From contig CACMFU010000011.1 in assembly GCA_902613065.1 (NCBI GenBank), positions 1 through 42,146 of the forward strand: a stretch of DNA of 42,146 nucleotides. The letters are read 5' to 3'. The stretch comes from an uncultured Pelagibacteraceae bacterium (GTDB lineage: Bacteria; Pseudomonadota; Alphaproteobacteria; Pelagibacterales; Pelagibacteraceae). The translations under genes and the position numbers were made by a program. Below are positions 8,448-15,281 of the stretch, piece by piece. How positions within the stretch are numbered: the first letter of the stretch is position 1; the number at the start of each line of letters is the position of its first letter. The notes under the pieces were generated by a model, which saw only the letters and a program-made list of their open reading frames with translations, searched no databases and was not told the origin of the DNA.

Positions 8448-8702
8448 ATGAAATACTTTGTTTATTTAATCATATCTAAAAATAAACAGAAATATCTCAG
8501 TTACGTTGGTTATACTAACAATTTAAAGAAAAGATTGGCCAAACATAATGCTTCTAAAGGAGCAAAATTTACTAGAGGTAGAAAATGGATGTTAGCCTAT
8601 AGTATGAGTTATGATTCAAAATCTAAGGCCATGATAGAGGAATATAAACTTAAAAAAAACTACAATCTTAGAAATAAATTAAAATCTAATTTTTATAAAT
8701 GA
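8448..8702 (+). CDS. GIY-YIG domain protein (UPF0213-like)
   Basis: An 84-residue stand-alone GIY-YIG nuclease domain: FVYLI at the N-terminus, SYVGYTNNLKKRLAKHN with the catalytic arginine, KGAKFTRGRKWMLAY, and a glutamate in MIEEYKLKK. These small proteins occur widely; their role is unclear, with DNA repair or mobile DNA both proposed in the literature. Its ATG is 2 bases after the tRNA-Glu CCA, so the only Shine-Dalgarno-like sequence (AGGGA, 8435-8439) is the 3' acceptor strand of the tRNA. It overlaps the next gene by ATGA. Confidence 0.85.
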   Translation: MKYFVYLIISKNKQKYLSYVGYTNNLKKRLAKHNASKGAKFTRGRKWMLAYSMSYDSKSKAMIEEYKLKKNYNLRNKLKSNFYK

Positions 8703-9736
8703 AAATCTCAATTTTACTTCCATATAAAGAAAATTTTACTCCTGATTACGCAGGTGCAGTTTCACTTTTTTTAAATGATACAATCAAATTAAGTAAATAT
8801 AAAAAAAATATCCAAGTATTTGGAAATACTTTATTTAAAAAAAAATTATTAAAAAATTATACTAATCTAAAATTTACAAAATTTTTTTTTAGAAGTAATA
8901 GTAAAGCTTATGTAAAAAAATTTCTGGACAAAGAAAAAATAAAAAAATCAAATTTAATAGAAATTCATAATCGACCTGAATACATAAATTCAATCTATAA
9001 GAAAAATAAAAATATTGTTTTATATTTCCACAATAATCCACTTGATATGAAATTGGCAAAAACTTCAAATGAAAGAATTAATTTATACAATAAAACAAAA
9101 AAAATAATTTTTAATAGTAATTGGACTTTGAAACAATTTACCAAAGGTTTAAATAAAAAATATATAACGAATAAACTTGAGGTTATCAATCAATCAACAA
9201 GCAAAAAAATAATTAATTTCAAAAACAAAAAAAAAATAATATTATTTGTTGGTAGATTAAATATTTCAAAAGGTTACGATATATTTGGAGAAGCAATTAT
9301 TAATGTTTTAAATAATTACCCAGATTGGAATGCTATTGTTATTGGTGATGAACCAAGAGAGAAGCATGTTTTTAAACATAGAAATTTGAAAATTTTAGGT
9401 TTTCAAAAAAATAATATAGTTACAAAATGGTTTATTAAGTCAGATATTTCTGTCGTTTGTCCTAGAAAGAGCGAACCTTTTGGTAGAACGGCTCTTGAAG
9501 CATCAAGTGCTGGGTGTGCTTTAATTATATCAGATAAAGGTGGTCTCAGGGAGGCATCTCCAAAAGCCATGAAGTTAAAGAAACTAACAGTTAAAAATGT
9601 TGAAAAATCTATAAAAAAACTAATCAAAGATCAGTCTTTCAAAAAGTCATTACAAAAAAGGATTTATAAACATTTTTACTTAACGAATAATTATATTTCA
9701 AAAAAAATTGATAGATACAGAGATAAGCTAATTTAA
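8699..9736 (+). CDS. Family 4 (GT-B fold) glycosyltransferase
   Basis: A 345-residue GT-B glycosyltransferase. The C-terminal nucleotide-sugar domain shows FVGRLNISKGYDIFGEAI (about 183-200), VIGDEP and the EX7E motif KSEPFGRTALEASSAG with E259 and E267, followed by SDKGGLREA. The N-terminal acceptor domain is divergent and Lys/Asn-rich with ILLPYKENFTPDYAGAVS. It probably adds a hexose to lipopolysaccharide or another surface glycan; acceptor and sugar cannot be predicted. It is translationally coupled to the GIY-YIG gene and ends 2 bases before the convergent recombinase gene. Confidence 0.88.
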   Translation: MKISILLPYKENFTPDYAGAVSLFLNDTIKLSKYKKNIQVFGNTLFKKKLLKNYTNLKFTKFFFRSNSKAYVKKFLDKEKIKKSNLIEIHNRPEYINSIYKKNKNIVLYFHNNPLDMKLAKTSNERINLYNKTKKIIFNSNWTLKQFTKGLNKKYITNKLEVINQSTSKKIINFKNKKKIILFVGRLNISKGYDIFGEAIINVLNNYPDWNAIVIGDEPREKHVFKHRNLKILGFQKNNIVTKWFIKSDISVVCPRKSEPFGRTALEASSAGCALIISDKGGLREASPKAMKLKKLTVKNVEKSIKKLIKDQSFKKSLQKRIYKHFYLTNNYISKKIDRYRDKLI

Positions 9737-9738
9737 GA

Positions 9739-10692
9739 TTATATTTTAATTTTATTTAATGCATTATTTTTAAATATATTTGCCTCCCTAATATATCTTC
9801 TAACCATTTGTGTTGTTTTATGACCTGTCATAGCCATTATGCTTCGCTCATCGGCACCTGAATTAGCAGCCACTGTTGCAAAACCCGACCTTAAACTATG
9901 ACCTGCAAAATTTTTATTTTCGATACCTGCTAACTTTAAATATTCTTTCATTAATAAAACTACAGATTGGTCAGTTAATCTTTTATCTGTTAATGACAAA
10001 CCTTTCGAAAATCTTCTAAAAATAGGTCCAGAATTAATTTTAGAAATTTCTAACCATTTTTTTAGATTTGTAACAGAACAGTAAATTTCATTATCGAAGT
10101 AGGGTAGTCCTTTAGTCATTCCTTCTCCGAATTGATCAGTTTTTGATCTTTTAATAGTGATTTTTATACCCTCAGGAACAAATTCTAAATCTTCATGATC
10201 AATTGAAATCAGCTCCGTTCTTCTAAAACCTCCTGCAAAGCCAATTAAAATTATTGATTTGTCTCTAAGTTTTTTTATTTCTTCAGTTTTTTGTTCATTA
10301 ATTACATTAATAATTGATTTTAAATGACTGATTAATATAGGTTTTTTTCCTTTTTGAATACTTCCTTTGACCCTTTTTATTCCCATTAAATTTTCAACAA
10401 TGATTGGATGTTTTGTGTCTAGATAATGTCCTTTAATCCTATGAACCATGCTTATTGATACCAATCTTCGTCTTAAAGTACTTATTTTTGAGTTTTTAGA
10501 GAGATGAGTTAGGTATAAGGAAACTATTTTTGGCTCTGTTGGTAATGAATTTAATCCATGCTTTGCACAAAAAGCAGCGAAGTCTTTAAAGTCAGATTTA
10601 TAAGCTCTTAATGTATTATTTGCCTTTGAACTTTTAAGGTTATTTAAAGTTGCCTCATGAAGTGATTTTAGGTCTGTTGTAAGCTCATTCAT
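9739..10692 (-). CDS. Tyrosine recombinase / site-specific integrase
   Basis: A 317-residue tyrosine recombinase with an N-terminal SAM-like core-binding domain (about 10-105) and a complete catalytic domain. Catalytic residues are present: R157 in GGFRRTEL, K184 in RSKTDQFG, H265 and R268 in GHSLRSG, H291 in TGHKT and the nucleophile Y300 in VRRYIRE. It should be active. The compact form resembles chromosomal or island integrases rather than XerC/XerD. No other phage or plasmid gene is nearby. Upstream lies a small inverted repeat shared with a divergent small ORF. I found no att repeats at the tRNA genes. Confidence 0.9.
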   Translation of the reverse strand: MNELTTDLKSLHEATLNNLKSSKANNTLRAYKSDFKDFAAFCAKHGLNSLPTEPKIVSLYLTHLSKNSKISTLRRRLVSISMVHRIKGHYLDTKHPIIVENLMGIKRVKGSIQKGKKPILISHLKSIINVINEQKTEEIKKLRDKSIILIGFAGGFRRTELISIDHEDLEFVPEGIKITIKRSKTDQFGEGMTKGLPYFDNEIYCSVTNLKKWLEISKINSGPIFRRFSKGLSLTDKRLTDQSVVLLMKEYLKLAGIENKNFAGHSLRSGFATVAANSGADERSIMAMTGHKTTQMVRRYIREANIFKNNALNKIKI

Positions 10693-10703
10693 ATAATTAC
10701 TAT

Positions 10704-10722
10704 TGATAACAATTAATTATCA
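10704..10722. promoter_or_regulatory. Inverted repeat between integrase and small ORF
   Basis: TGATAA, 7 bases, TTATCA forms a 6+6 dyad in the 55-base divergent spacer upstream of the recombinase ATG. It could be an operator for either gene (inference). In such AT-rich DNA a chance dyad is possible. Confidence 0.25.
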
Positions 10723-10747
10723 TTAGTAATATAACAAGTGATTTTAA

Positions 10748-10954
10748 ATGTCAAATAAAATAAAACAAATACTTAATGACTTTAGATGGAGAAATTCCTA
10801 CAAGCTATTTTTTTATAATATCTATAGGTTTAACTATACTGAGTTATTTGGTTTACAAAAAAACGGGAAATCTTTAGAAGTTTATTTCTTATCTGTTTTA
10901 ACAATAATTTTCTATTTATCCTATTTTATTCTTATTTTTGTTGGACCTAGATAG
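10748..10954 (+). CDS. Hypothetical small membrane protein
   Basis: I do not recognise this 68-residue ORF. It starts with ATG (MSNKIKQILNDFRWRNSYK), is basic in its first half and has one clear hydrophobic helix at about residues 45-64 (VYFLSVLTIIFYLSYFILIF) followed by VGPR. This reads like a real small inner-membrane protein rather than a random AT-rich frame. It is divergent from the recombinase and about 75 bases upstream of the structured RNA. No Shine-Dalgarno is obvious. It could be an accessory product of the integrated element or a lineage-specific protein. Confidence 0.45.
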   Translation: MSNKIKQILNDFRWRNSYKLFFYNIYRFNYTELFGLQKNGKSLEVYFLSVLTIIFYLSYFILIFVGPR

Positions 10955-10991
10955 TTTATTAACGCTATTCACAGCTGTTAAAAACCCATAA

Positions 10992-11021
10992 TTATCAACT
11001 ATAAAGTGATACTAATATAAT
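10992..11021 (+). promoter_or_regulatory. Candidate sigma-70 promoter for the structured RNA
   Basis: A perfect -10 box TATAAT lies at 11016-11021. An 18-base spacer separates it from TTATCA at 10992-10997 (4 of 6 matches to the -35 consensus). Transcription would start near 11028, just before the GC-rich structured segment. Confidence 0.5.
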
Positions 11022-11027
11022 TTGGAC

Positions 11028-11232
11028 TGTGATAATCTCATAAATGAATTAAGAGGCAACTCTTAACTGACCATCTGGGGAAAAATCGAGAGATTCAAGC
11101 CCAGAGGGCAGAAAACCACGCAGAGTAGCGCTAAAATTGCGGGGTGGAAGGCATGGCGGTAGCGCATACAACGACGTGCCAAAAAACTACTGATCTTTGT
11201 ACCTGAAAAGGTGCAGAGATACAGGGTTTTTT
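11028..11232 (+). ncRNA. Putative structured non-coding RNA or regulatory leader, class unassigned
   Basis: About 205 bases that do not code for a recognisable protein; 51 of the 90 bases at 11091-11180 are G or C, far above the flanks. Five local helices can be drawn. P1: TTAAGAG/CTCTTAA (11049-11055, 11060-11066) with a GCAA loop. P2: TCTGGG/CCCAGA (11074-11079, 11100-11105), extended outward by CC/GG and CTG/CAG and capped by AATC-GAGA-GATT. P3: CCAC/GTGG (11116-11119, 11144-11147). P4: GGCATG/CGTGCC (11150-11155, 11175-11180). P5 is the terminator-like hairpin 11187-11232. Two GNRA tetraloops suggest tertiary packing. It carries none of the signatures I know for tmRNA, RNase P, SRP or 6S RNA, or common riboswitches. 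It may be a free RNA or an attenuator-type leader of the alkyltransferase gene. The 5' end is inferred from the promoter. Confidence 0.6.
11187..11232 (+). terminator. Long hairpin with U-tract, intrinsic terminator candidate
   Basis: ATCTTTGTACC (11193-11203) pairs with GGTGCAGAGAT (11210-11220) over 11 pairs, around a TGAAAA loop. CTG/CAG and C/G pairs extend it, and it is followed by TTTTTT (11227-11232), which can also pair with AAAAAA at 11181-11186. It ends 6 bases before the alkyltransferase ATG, so it could end the RNA or attenuate the downstream gene. Confidence 0.6.
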
Positions 11233-11238
11233 CCTTAT

Positions 11239-11514
11239 ATGATTCTTAAAGGTACAAAATTTCAAATTAAAGTCTGGAAATACATAAAAACAATTAAAAA
11301 AGGTAGTGTTTTAAGCTATTCTGACGTAGCCAAAGGCATTAATAGACCTAAAGCAGCTAGAGCCGTAGCTAATGCTATAGGAAAGAACCCTTACGCCCCT
11401 AAAATACCTTGCCATAGAGTAATAAGGTCTGATGGATCTCTTGGAGGATATTCTGGCAAAGGTGGTATAAAAACCAAGAAAAAACTGCTTAAATCAGAAG
11501 GTATTTTGGTCTAA
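11239..11514 (+). CDS. O6-alkylguanine-DNA alkyltransferase domain protein (Ogt/ATL-type)
   Basis: A 91-residue protein consisting only of the C-terminal DNA-binding/methyl-acceptor domain of MGMT. The active-site motif PCHRVI has the acceptor C58. The helix-turn-helix with arginine finger reads RAVANAIGKNP. SYSDVAKGINRP and GGYSGKGGIKTKKKLL complete the fold. Because the cysteine is present it could be a direct-repair alkyltransferase rather than an inactive alkyltransferase-like protein; the short length and missing N-terminal domain leave that open. I chose ATG 11239; an in-frame TTG at 11197 lies inside the hairpin. No Shine-Dalgarno is seen. Confidence 0.88.
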   Translation: MILKGTKFQIKVWKYIKTIKKGSVLSYSDVAKGINRPKAARAVANAIGKNPYAPKIPCHRVIRSDGSLGGYSGKGGIKTKKKLLKSEGILV

Positions 11515-12035
11515 AAGTTAGTAATATCAATGCTTTTTTTAAATTTCACAAGATTTAGTGCTGCAATATTAAATTCCCCTATTAGTTTAAGCACATAAAT
11601 TGAAATCCTTAAAATAGCCCTATATTTGACCCTTTAAATGCTATATTCATAAATTGCATTACTTCTCTAATTAATAGAAAAATTACTATATTTTTATCAA
11701 GAATATTAACAAATTTATTTATTTAATTAATATCAAGTTTTTTGTATCTATAGATTTAGTCTAAGTTTATTTATAATTGTTGATTTTATTGAATTATTGT
11801 CATCTATCTCATAATCTAATTTCATTTTTTTATCATTAAGAATGCAAATAACACTCAATTTATTGATTATTTCTAATTATCAGTTTTTAGTTTATCGCTG
11901 CTTTGATGATTTTATTCAATTTTTTTATGATTTATAAAAATTAAATATTTATTTAAAAATAGTTAAATAATAAATAATTACAATAGTTTATAAATATATA
12001 TTAAAGTATAATATTAATATATAGTACATATATAT
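11515..12035. other. Long AT-rich non-coding spacer between convergent genes
   Basis: These 521 bases hold no gene I can support. The two flanking genes both point into it, so no promoter is required. Composition falls to extreme AT: only 3 of the 60 bases at 11941-12000 are G or C. A 36-codon TTG-start reading frame on the minus strand (11748-11858) is the best protein-like segment and may be a gene remnant. No tRNA, clear terminator or tandem repeat was recognised. Confidence 0.6.
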
Positions 12036-12884
12036 TTACTTATATTTATGGTAATATTCTCTTTTAAAAATATATAAACCAGACGAAATAATTATGAAAA
12101 GACCAATAAAAGTATATTTATCAGGAAAATCCGAAAACACATAATAACCTAAAATAAGGTTAGTAATTATCTCAAAATAGCCGAATGGGGCTAAATTGGA
12201 AGCGTCAGCATATCGAAGAGACAAAATGATAAGTATATGGCCTAAACAGGCAAATATGCTCATTAGAGCCATCCAAGACCATTGAATTGGGGTAGGATTA
12301 ATCCAAACAATAGGCACAAAAAAAGATGCAATAATGGCCCCTACTATGCCTGTAATCAGCAATGTGAGCAAAGGACTATCAGTTGAATGTAATTTTCGAG
12401 TTATTATCAGATAAATGCCGTAAAAAAAGCCAGTTCCAACAGCTGCTATGCTAGCAAGATTAATCTCTATAATCCCAGGTCTTATAACAACTAAAATTCC
12501 AAAAAAACCTGTTAATACAGCAGTCCACCGTCTATATCCAACTTTTTCGTTAAGTAATAATGGAGAAAGAGCAGTTGTGACCAATGGTGCTACAAACGCC
12601 AATGTTAATGCTTTTGCCATTGAGATTACAGAGATGGAGTAAAAAAAACAAATATTTGCGAAAAATAAGCACAAACCTCTAATTATTTGTAATTTGATAT
12701 TTTGAGAAAACTTTAATTGGTCCCTATAAAACAAAAGCATAAAAAAAGTTGTAAATACAACTGTAAAAAAATATCTAGCCCAAGTTATTTGAAAAAAAGA
12801 TAAATTTGAGGATAAATATTTTGCAATTGCATCCATAAAGGGCAAAACCATCCACGCGGATAAATTTAAAAAAATTGCTTTCAT
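12036..12884 (-). CDS. DMT superfamily transporter, two EamA domains
   Basis: A 282-residue inner-membrane protein with about 10 hydrophobic helices arranged as two EamA repeats (about 3-135 and 145-273). Family features include WARYFFTV near the first repeat, AFVAPLVTTALSPLLLNEKVG at the end of the first repeat, GFFGILVVIRPG, and the second-repeat APFGYFEIITNLILGYYVFSD. Members move amino acids, purines or drugs; nothing here fixes the substrate. It is the last gene of a minus-strand run beginning at rplM and has no gap to the AEC gene upstream. Confidence 0.88.
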   Translation of the reverse strand: MKAIFLNLSAWMVLPFMDAIAKYLSSNLSFFQITWARYFFTVVFTTFFMLLFYRDQLKFSQNIKLQIIRGLCLFFANICFFYSISVISMAKALTLAFVAPLVTTALSPLLLNEKVGYRRWTAVLTGFFGILVVIRPGIIEINLASIAAVGTGFFYGIYLIITRKLHSTDSPLLTLLITGIVGAIIASFFVPIVWINPTPIQWSWMALMSIFACLGHILIILSLRYADASNLAPFGYFEIITNLILGYYVFSDFPDKYTFIGLFIIISSGLYIFKREYYHKYK

Positions 12885-13784
12885 TTAAGCGAAATATTTA
12901 AGGGCAATAAATACAGTTATTGGAACTGTTATTAATGACATCAAAGTAGAAACAACAATCATGCTAGAAATATTATCAACAATTTTTTTTGGAGAATGCA
13001 TGGATGCAATTAAATATGTCAAAATTGCACTTGGCATAGAAGATTGAATAAGTATTACACCTGCTCCAAAACCAGATAAATTAAAAAATTTAATTAAAGT
13101 GAAACCAATAATAGGACCTATTACAACTCTACCGATCGATGAAATTATAGAACTTTTTAATGAAAAAACTTTAAGTTGAGTCAAAGATATACCTAGAGAC
13201 ATCAGTATTAGAACAATCATTGTGTATCCTAGCAGCATAACGGTATTTAAAACAACCACTGGCATTTTGAACTCAAAATAAAGGAACAAAATTGATATAA
13301 TAACAGCATATATTGTGGGACTTTTAATTATTGTGTTAAGATCAAATTTTTTTTTCGACAGAAAAATATTTACTGTAAAATGCAAAACTACTACTAGCGA
13401 GGAAATTGCCGATGCTACACCCATACCTAGAGTCCCATAGGCAAATAAACACATTGGTATTCCAATATTTCCTGTATTAGGCAAAAAAAAGGGTGGTAAT
13501 TCTCTTGAAATATCTTTTTTCATAAAAAATAAAAAGAGAACTCCAGTTAAAGCAAATGATGATAATAAAATTATAGAATAAATGAAATACTCAGAAAATG
13601 TTTCATAAGTAACTCCCGATGACGTTATTGCAAAAATAAATAAAGCAGGAGCCCCAAATGTAGATGAATAATTAGTTATAAATTTAGTATCAAATTTTGG
13701 ATTTTTTTTACCAATAAAATAACCAATGCCAACTATAAAAAAGACAGGAAAAAGAACTTCTAAAAGCTTTAAATAAAGTTCCAT
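12885..13784 (-). CDS. AEC family (auxin efflux carrier-like) transporter
   Basis: A 299-residue membrane protein with about 10 helices in the AEC/bile-acid-transporter-like arrangement. LFPVFFIVGIGYFIGKKNP opens the protein; LPNTGNIGIPMCLFAYG contains the conserved NxGNxGxP stretch of the first half; the second half shows QSSMPSAILTYLIA. Bacterial members export or import dicarboxylates such as malate or amino acids; the substrate is not predictable. It shares one base with the hom stop (TAATG) and abuts the DMT gene, which suggests both transporters are expressed with homoserine dehydrogenase. Confidence 0.85.
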   Translation of the reverse strand: MELYLKLLEVLFPVFFIVGIGYFIGKKNPKFDTKFITNYSSTFGAPALFIFAITSSGVTYETFSEYFIYSIILLSSFALTGVLFLFFMKKDISRELPPFFLPNTGNIGIPMCLFAYGTLGMGVASAISSLVVVLHFTVNIFLSKKKFDLNTIIKSPTIYAVIISILFLYFEFKMPVVVLNTVMLLGYTMIVLILMSLGISLTQLKVFSLKSSIISSIGRVVIGPIIGFTLIKFFNLSGFGAGVILIQSSMPSAILTYLIASMHSPKKIVDNISSMIVVSTLMSLITVPITVFIALKYFA

Positions 13785-15082
13785 TAAAAAAGTCTTAATA
13801 ATACAGGGTTTTTAATAATATTTTTATTTGATTTAAAAGATTTAATACATTTTTGATAATCTTTTTCAAAGGATTTATGAGTAATGATTACTATAGATGC
13901 AGTTTTATTTTTATTATTTGGTATTTGTATTAGTCTTTGAACAGAAATTTTATGCTTAGCAAATTTATTAGTGATTTCAGATAGAACACCCGGTTTATCT
14001 TTAACTTCAAGTCTAATATATAATGCATTAGAATAATTGTCTGTATTATAAATTGATGGAGACTTCCTTTTATTATGTGATATTCCAAAAGGATATTTGA
14101 TATTCCCACGTAAAATTGACAAAAGATCAGACATCAAAGCAGATGATGTTGGTCCAGGACCAGCACCTTCTCCTTGCAAAACACTCTCCCCCACTGGATT
14201 ACCTTCAATTATTACAGCGTTCATAACACCATTAACATTTGCGATGTAGGTATTTTTTTTAATTAAACACGGATGAACTCTTTCAAATAATTTATTATCA
14301 TATATTTCTGTTATACCCAATAGTTTAATTTTATAATTTAATTGATTTGCAATTTCTAAATCCTTGTATTCAATATTTTCAATACCCTCCATTAAACATT
14401 TTGAATTTGAAACTTTATTATTAAATGCTAAAGCCGAAAGAATTTTAACTTTAGCTAAAGCATCGTTACCATTTAAATCTAATTTTGGATTACCTGGTTC
14501 AGCATAACCTAATAGTTGAGCTTTTTTTAATACTGTTGAAAAGCCAGACTTAGTTTCTTCCATTTCAGATAATATATAATTACAAGTGCCATTTAATATT
14601 CCATATACTTTACTTATCTTATTAGTTGCTAGCCCTTCTTTAATGGTTCTTAATACAGGGATTCCACCTCCTACTGACGCTTCAAATTCTAAATTAACTT
14701 TATTTTTTTCAGCAAGTTTAGAAAGATTATTGCCGTGTTTAGAAATTAATACCTTATTGGGAGTTACAACATGAATTTTATTCTTAAGTGCAAATTCTAC
14801 AATTTTTTTTGAAATACCATCAGATTGACCAATGGCTTCAATTAAAATATCAATTTTGTTATTTTTAAAAATTTTAAAAGGATCTTTATAAAAAATTTTC
14901 TTATTAATTTTAAATTTTCTTTTTTTTTTAATATTCTTAGCTGAAATTGCAGAAACAGATATAATTTTTCCAGTTTTTTTTAGAATATCTTTTTTTTTCG
15001 TATTTAGTTCATTATAAAGATAATTACCAATCTGCCCTAATCCAACTATTGCTATATTAAGCTTTTTAGTCATATCAATCAT
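13784..15082 (-). CDS. hom: Homoserine dehydrogenase with C-terminal ACT domain
   Basis: Converts aspartate semialdehyde to homoserine for threonine and methionine synthesis. The 432-residue protein has an N-terminal Rossmann domain (IAIVGLGQIGNYLYNEL), HVVTPNKVLISKHG, the catalytic region ASVGGGIPVLRTIKEGL and NGILNGTCNYIL-like GILNGTCNYILSEME. A C-terminal ACT domain (RLEVKDKPGVLSEIT, about 350-430) suggests feedback control by threonine, as in Gram-positive and many alphaproteobacterial enzymes. Two ATG starts are possible, 15082 and 15073; the second would remove the 8-base overlap with the lipoprotein gene. Confidence 0.94.
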   Translation of the reverse strand: MIDMTKKLNIAIVGLGQIGNYLYNELNTKKKDILKKTGKIISVSAISAKNIKKKRKFKINKKIFYKDPFKIFKNNKIDILIEAIGQSDGISKKIVEFALKNKIHVVTPNKVLISKHGNNLSKLAEKNKVNLEFEASVGGGIPVLRTIKEGLATNKISKVYGILNGTCNYILSEMEETKSGFSTVLKKAQLLGYAEPGNPKLDLNGNDALAKVKILSALAFNNKVSNSKCLMEGIENIEYKDLEIANQLNYKIKLLGITEIYDNKLFERVHPCLIKKNTYIANVNGVMNAVIIEGNPVGESVLQGEGAGPGPTSSALMSDLLSILRGNIKYPFGISHNKRKSPSIYNTDNYSNALYIRLEVKDKPGVLSEITNKFAKHKISVQRLIQIPNNKNKTASIVIITHKSFEKDYQKCIKSFKSNKNIIKNPVLLRLF

Positions 15083-15281
15083 CTAAACTTGGAAAACTAC
15101 TATTTTTTCCATAATTAATAATTTTATTTTTAAAATCTTCAAAAGAAATATTTTTATCAATATCTAAATTTGGTTTTTTAACCATATCATCATTTTTTTT
15201 CTTTAAAAAAGAACCAAAGTTTTGGTTAGAACAATTATTTATAAATAAAAAAATTAATAAAATTACTAATATTCTCATCAA
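15075..15281 (-). CDS. Small putative lipoprotein
   Basis: An unrecognised 68-residue protein. It begins MMRILVILLIFLFINNCSN, a short hydrophobic signal with a cysteine at residue 17 in a lipobox-like position. The residue before the cysteine is asparagine rather than the usual small residue, so lipidation is inferred. The rest is a charged, Lys/Asp-rich tail ending SSFPSLDD. It is coupled to argC (ATGA) and to hom, filling the gap between them exactly, which argues that it is a real gene. Function unknown. Confidence 0.6.
   Translation of the reverse strand: MMRILVILLIFLFINNCSNQNFGSFLKKKNDDMVKKPNLDIDKNISFEDFKNKIINYGKNSSFPSLDD

Noticed and set aside
8371..10692. tRNA-Glu as the attachment site of the tyrosine recombinase
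   Set aside because: No copy of the tRNA 3' end was seen near the recombinase or elsewhere, and two apparently unrelated genes lie between.
10981..11027. Possible leader peptide before the structured RNA
   Set aside because: Short AT-rich frames only; the region is better explained as promoter.
11028..11232. Considered tmRNA, RNase P RNA, SRP RNA, 6S RNA and group I intron for the GC-rich element
   Set aside because: No tag frame ending in Ala-Ala and no tRNA-like CCA half; no GAGGAAAGTCC core of RNase P; no GGAAGGAAGCAG SRP loop; serial hairpins rather than a 6S rod; a GTGCAGAGA string resembles group I introns but the other P/Q/R/S elements are missing.
11197..11238. TTG start 14 codons upstream of the alkyltransferase ATG
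   Set aside because: It falls inside the terminator-like hairpin and adds residues unlike the family.
11748..11858. 36-codon TTG-start frame on the minus strand in the AT-rich spacer
   Set aside because: Protein-like residue mix but no motif, no ATG, no RBS, and it cannot be extended upstream; listed only as a possible remnant.
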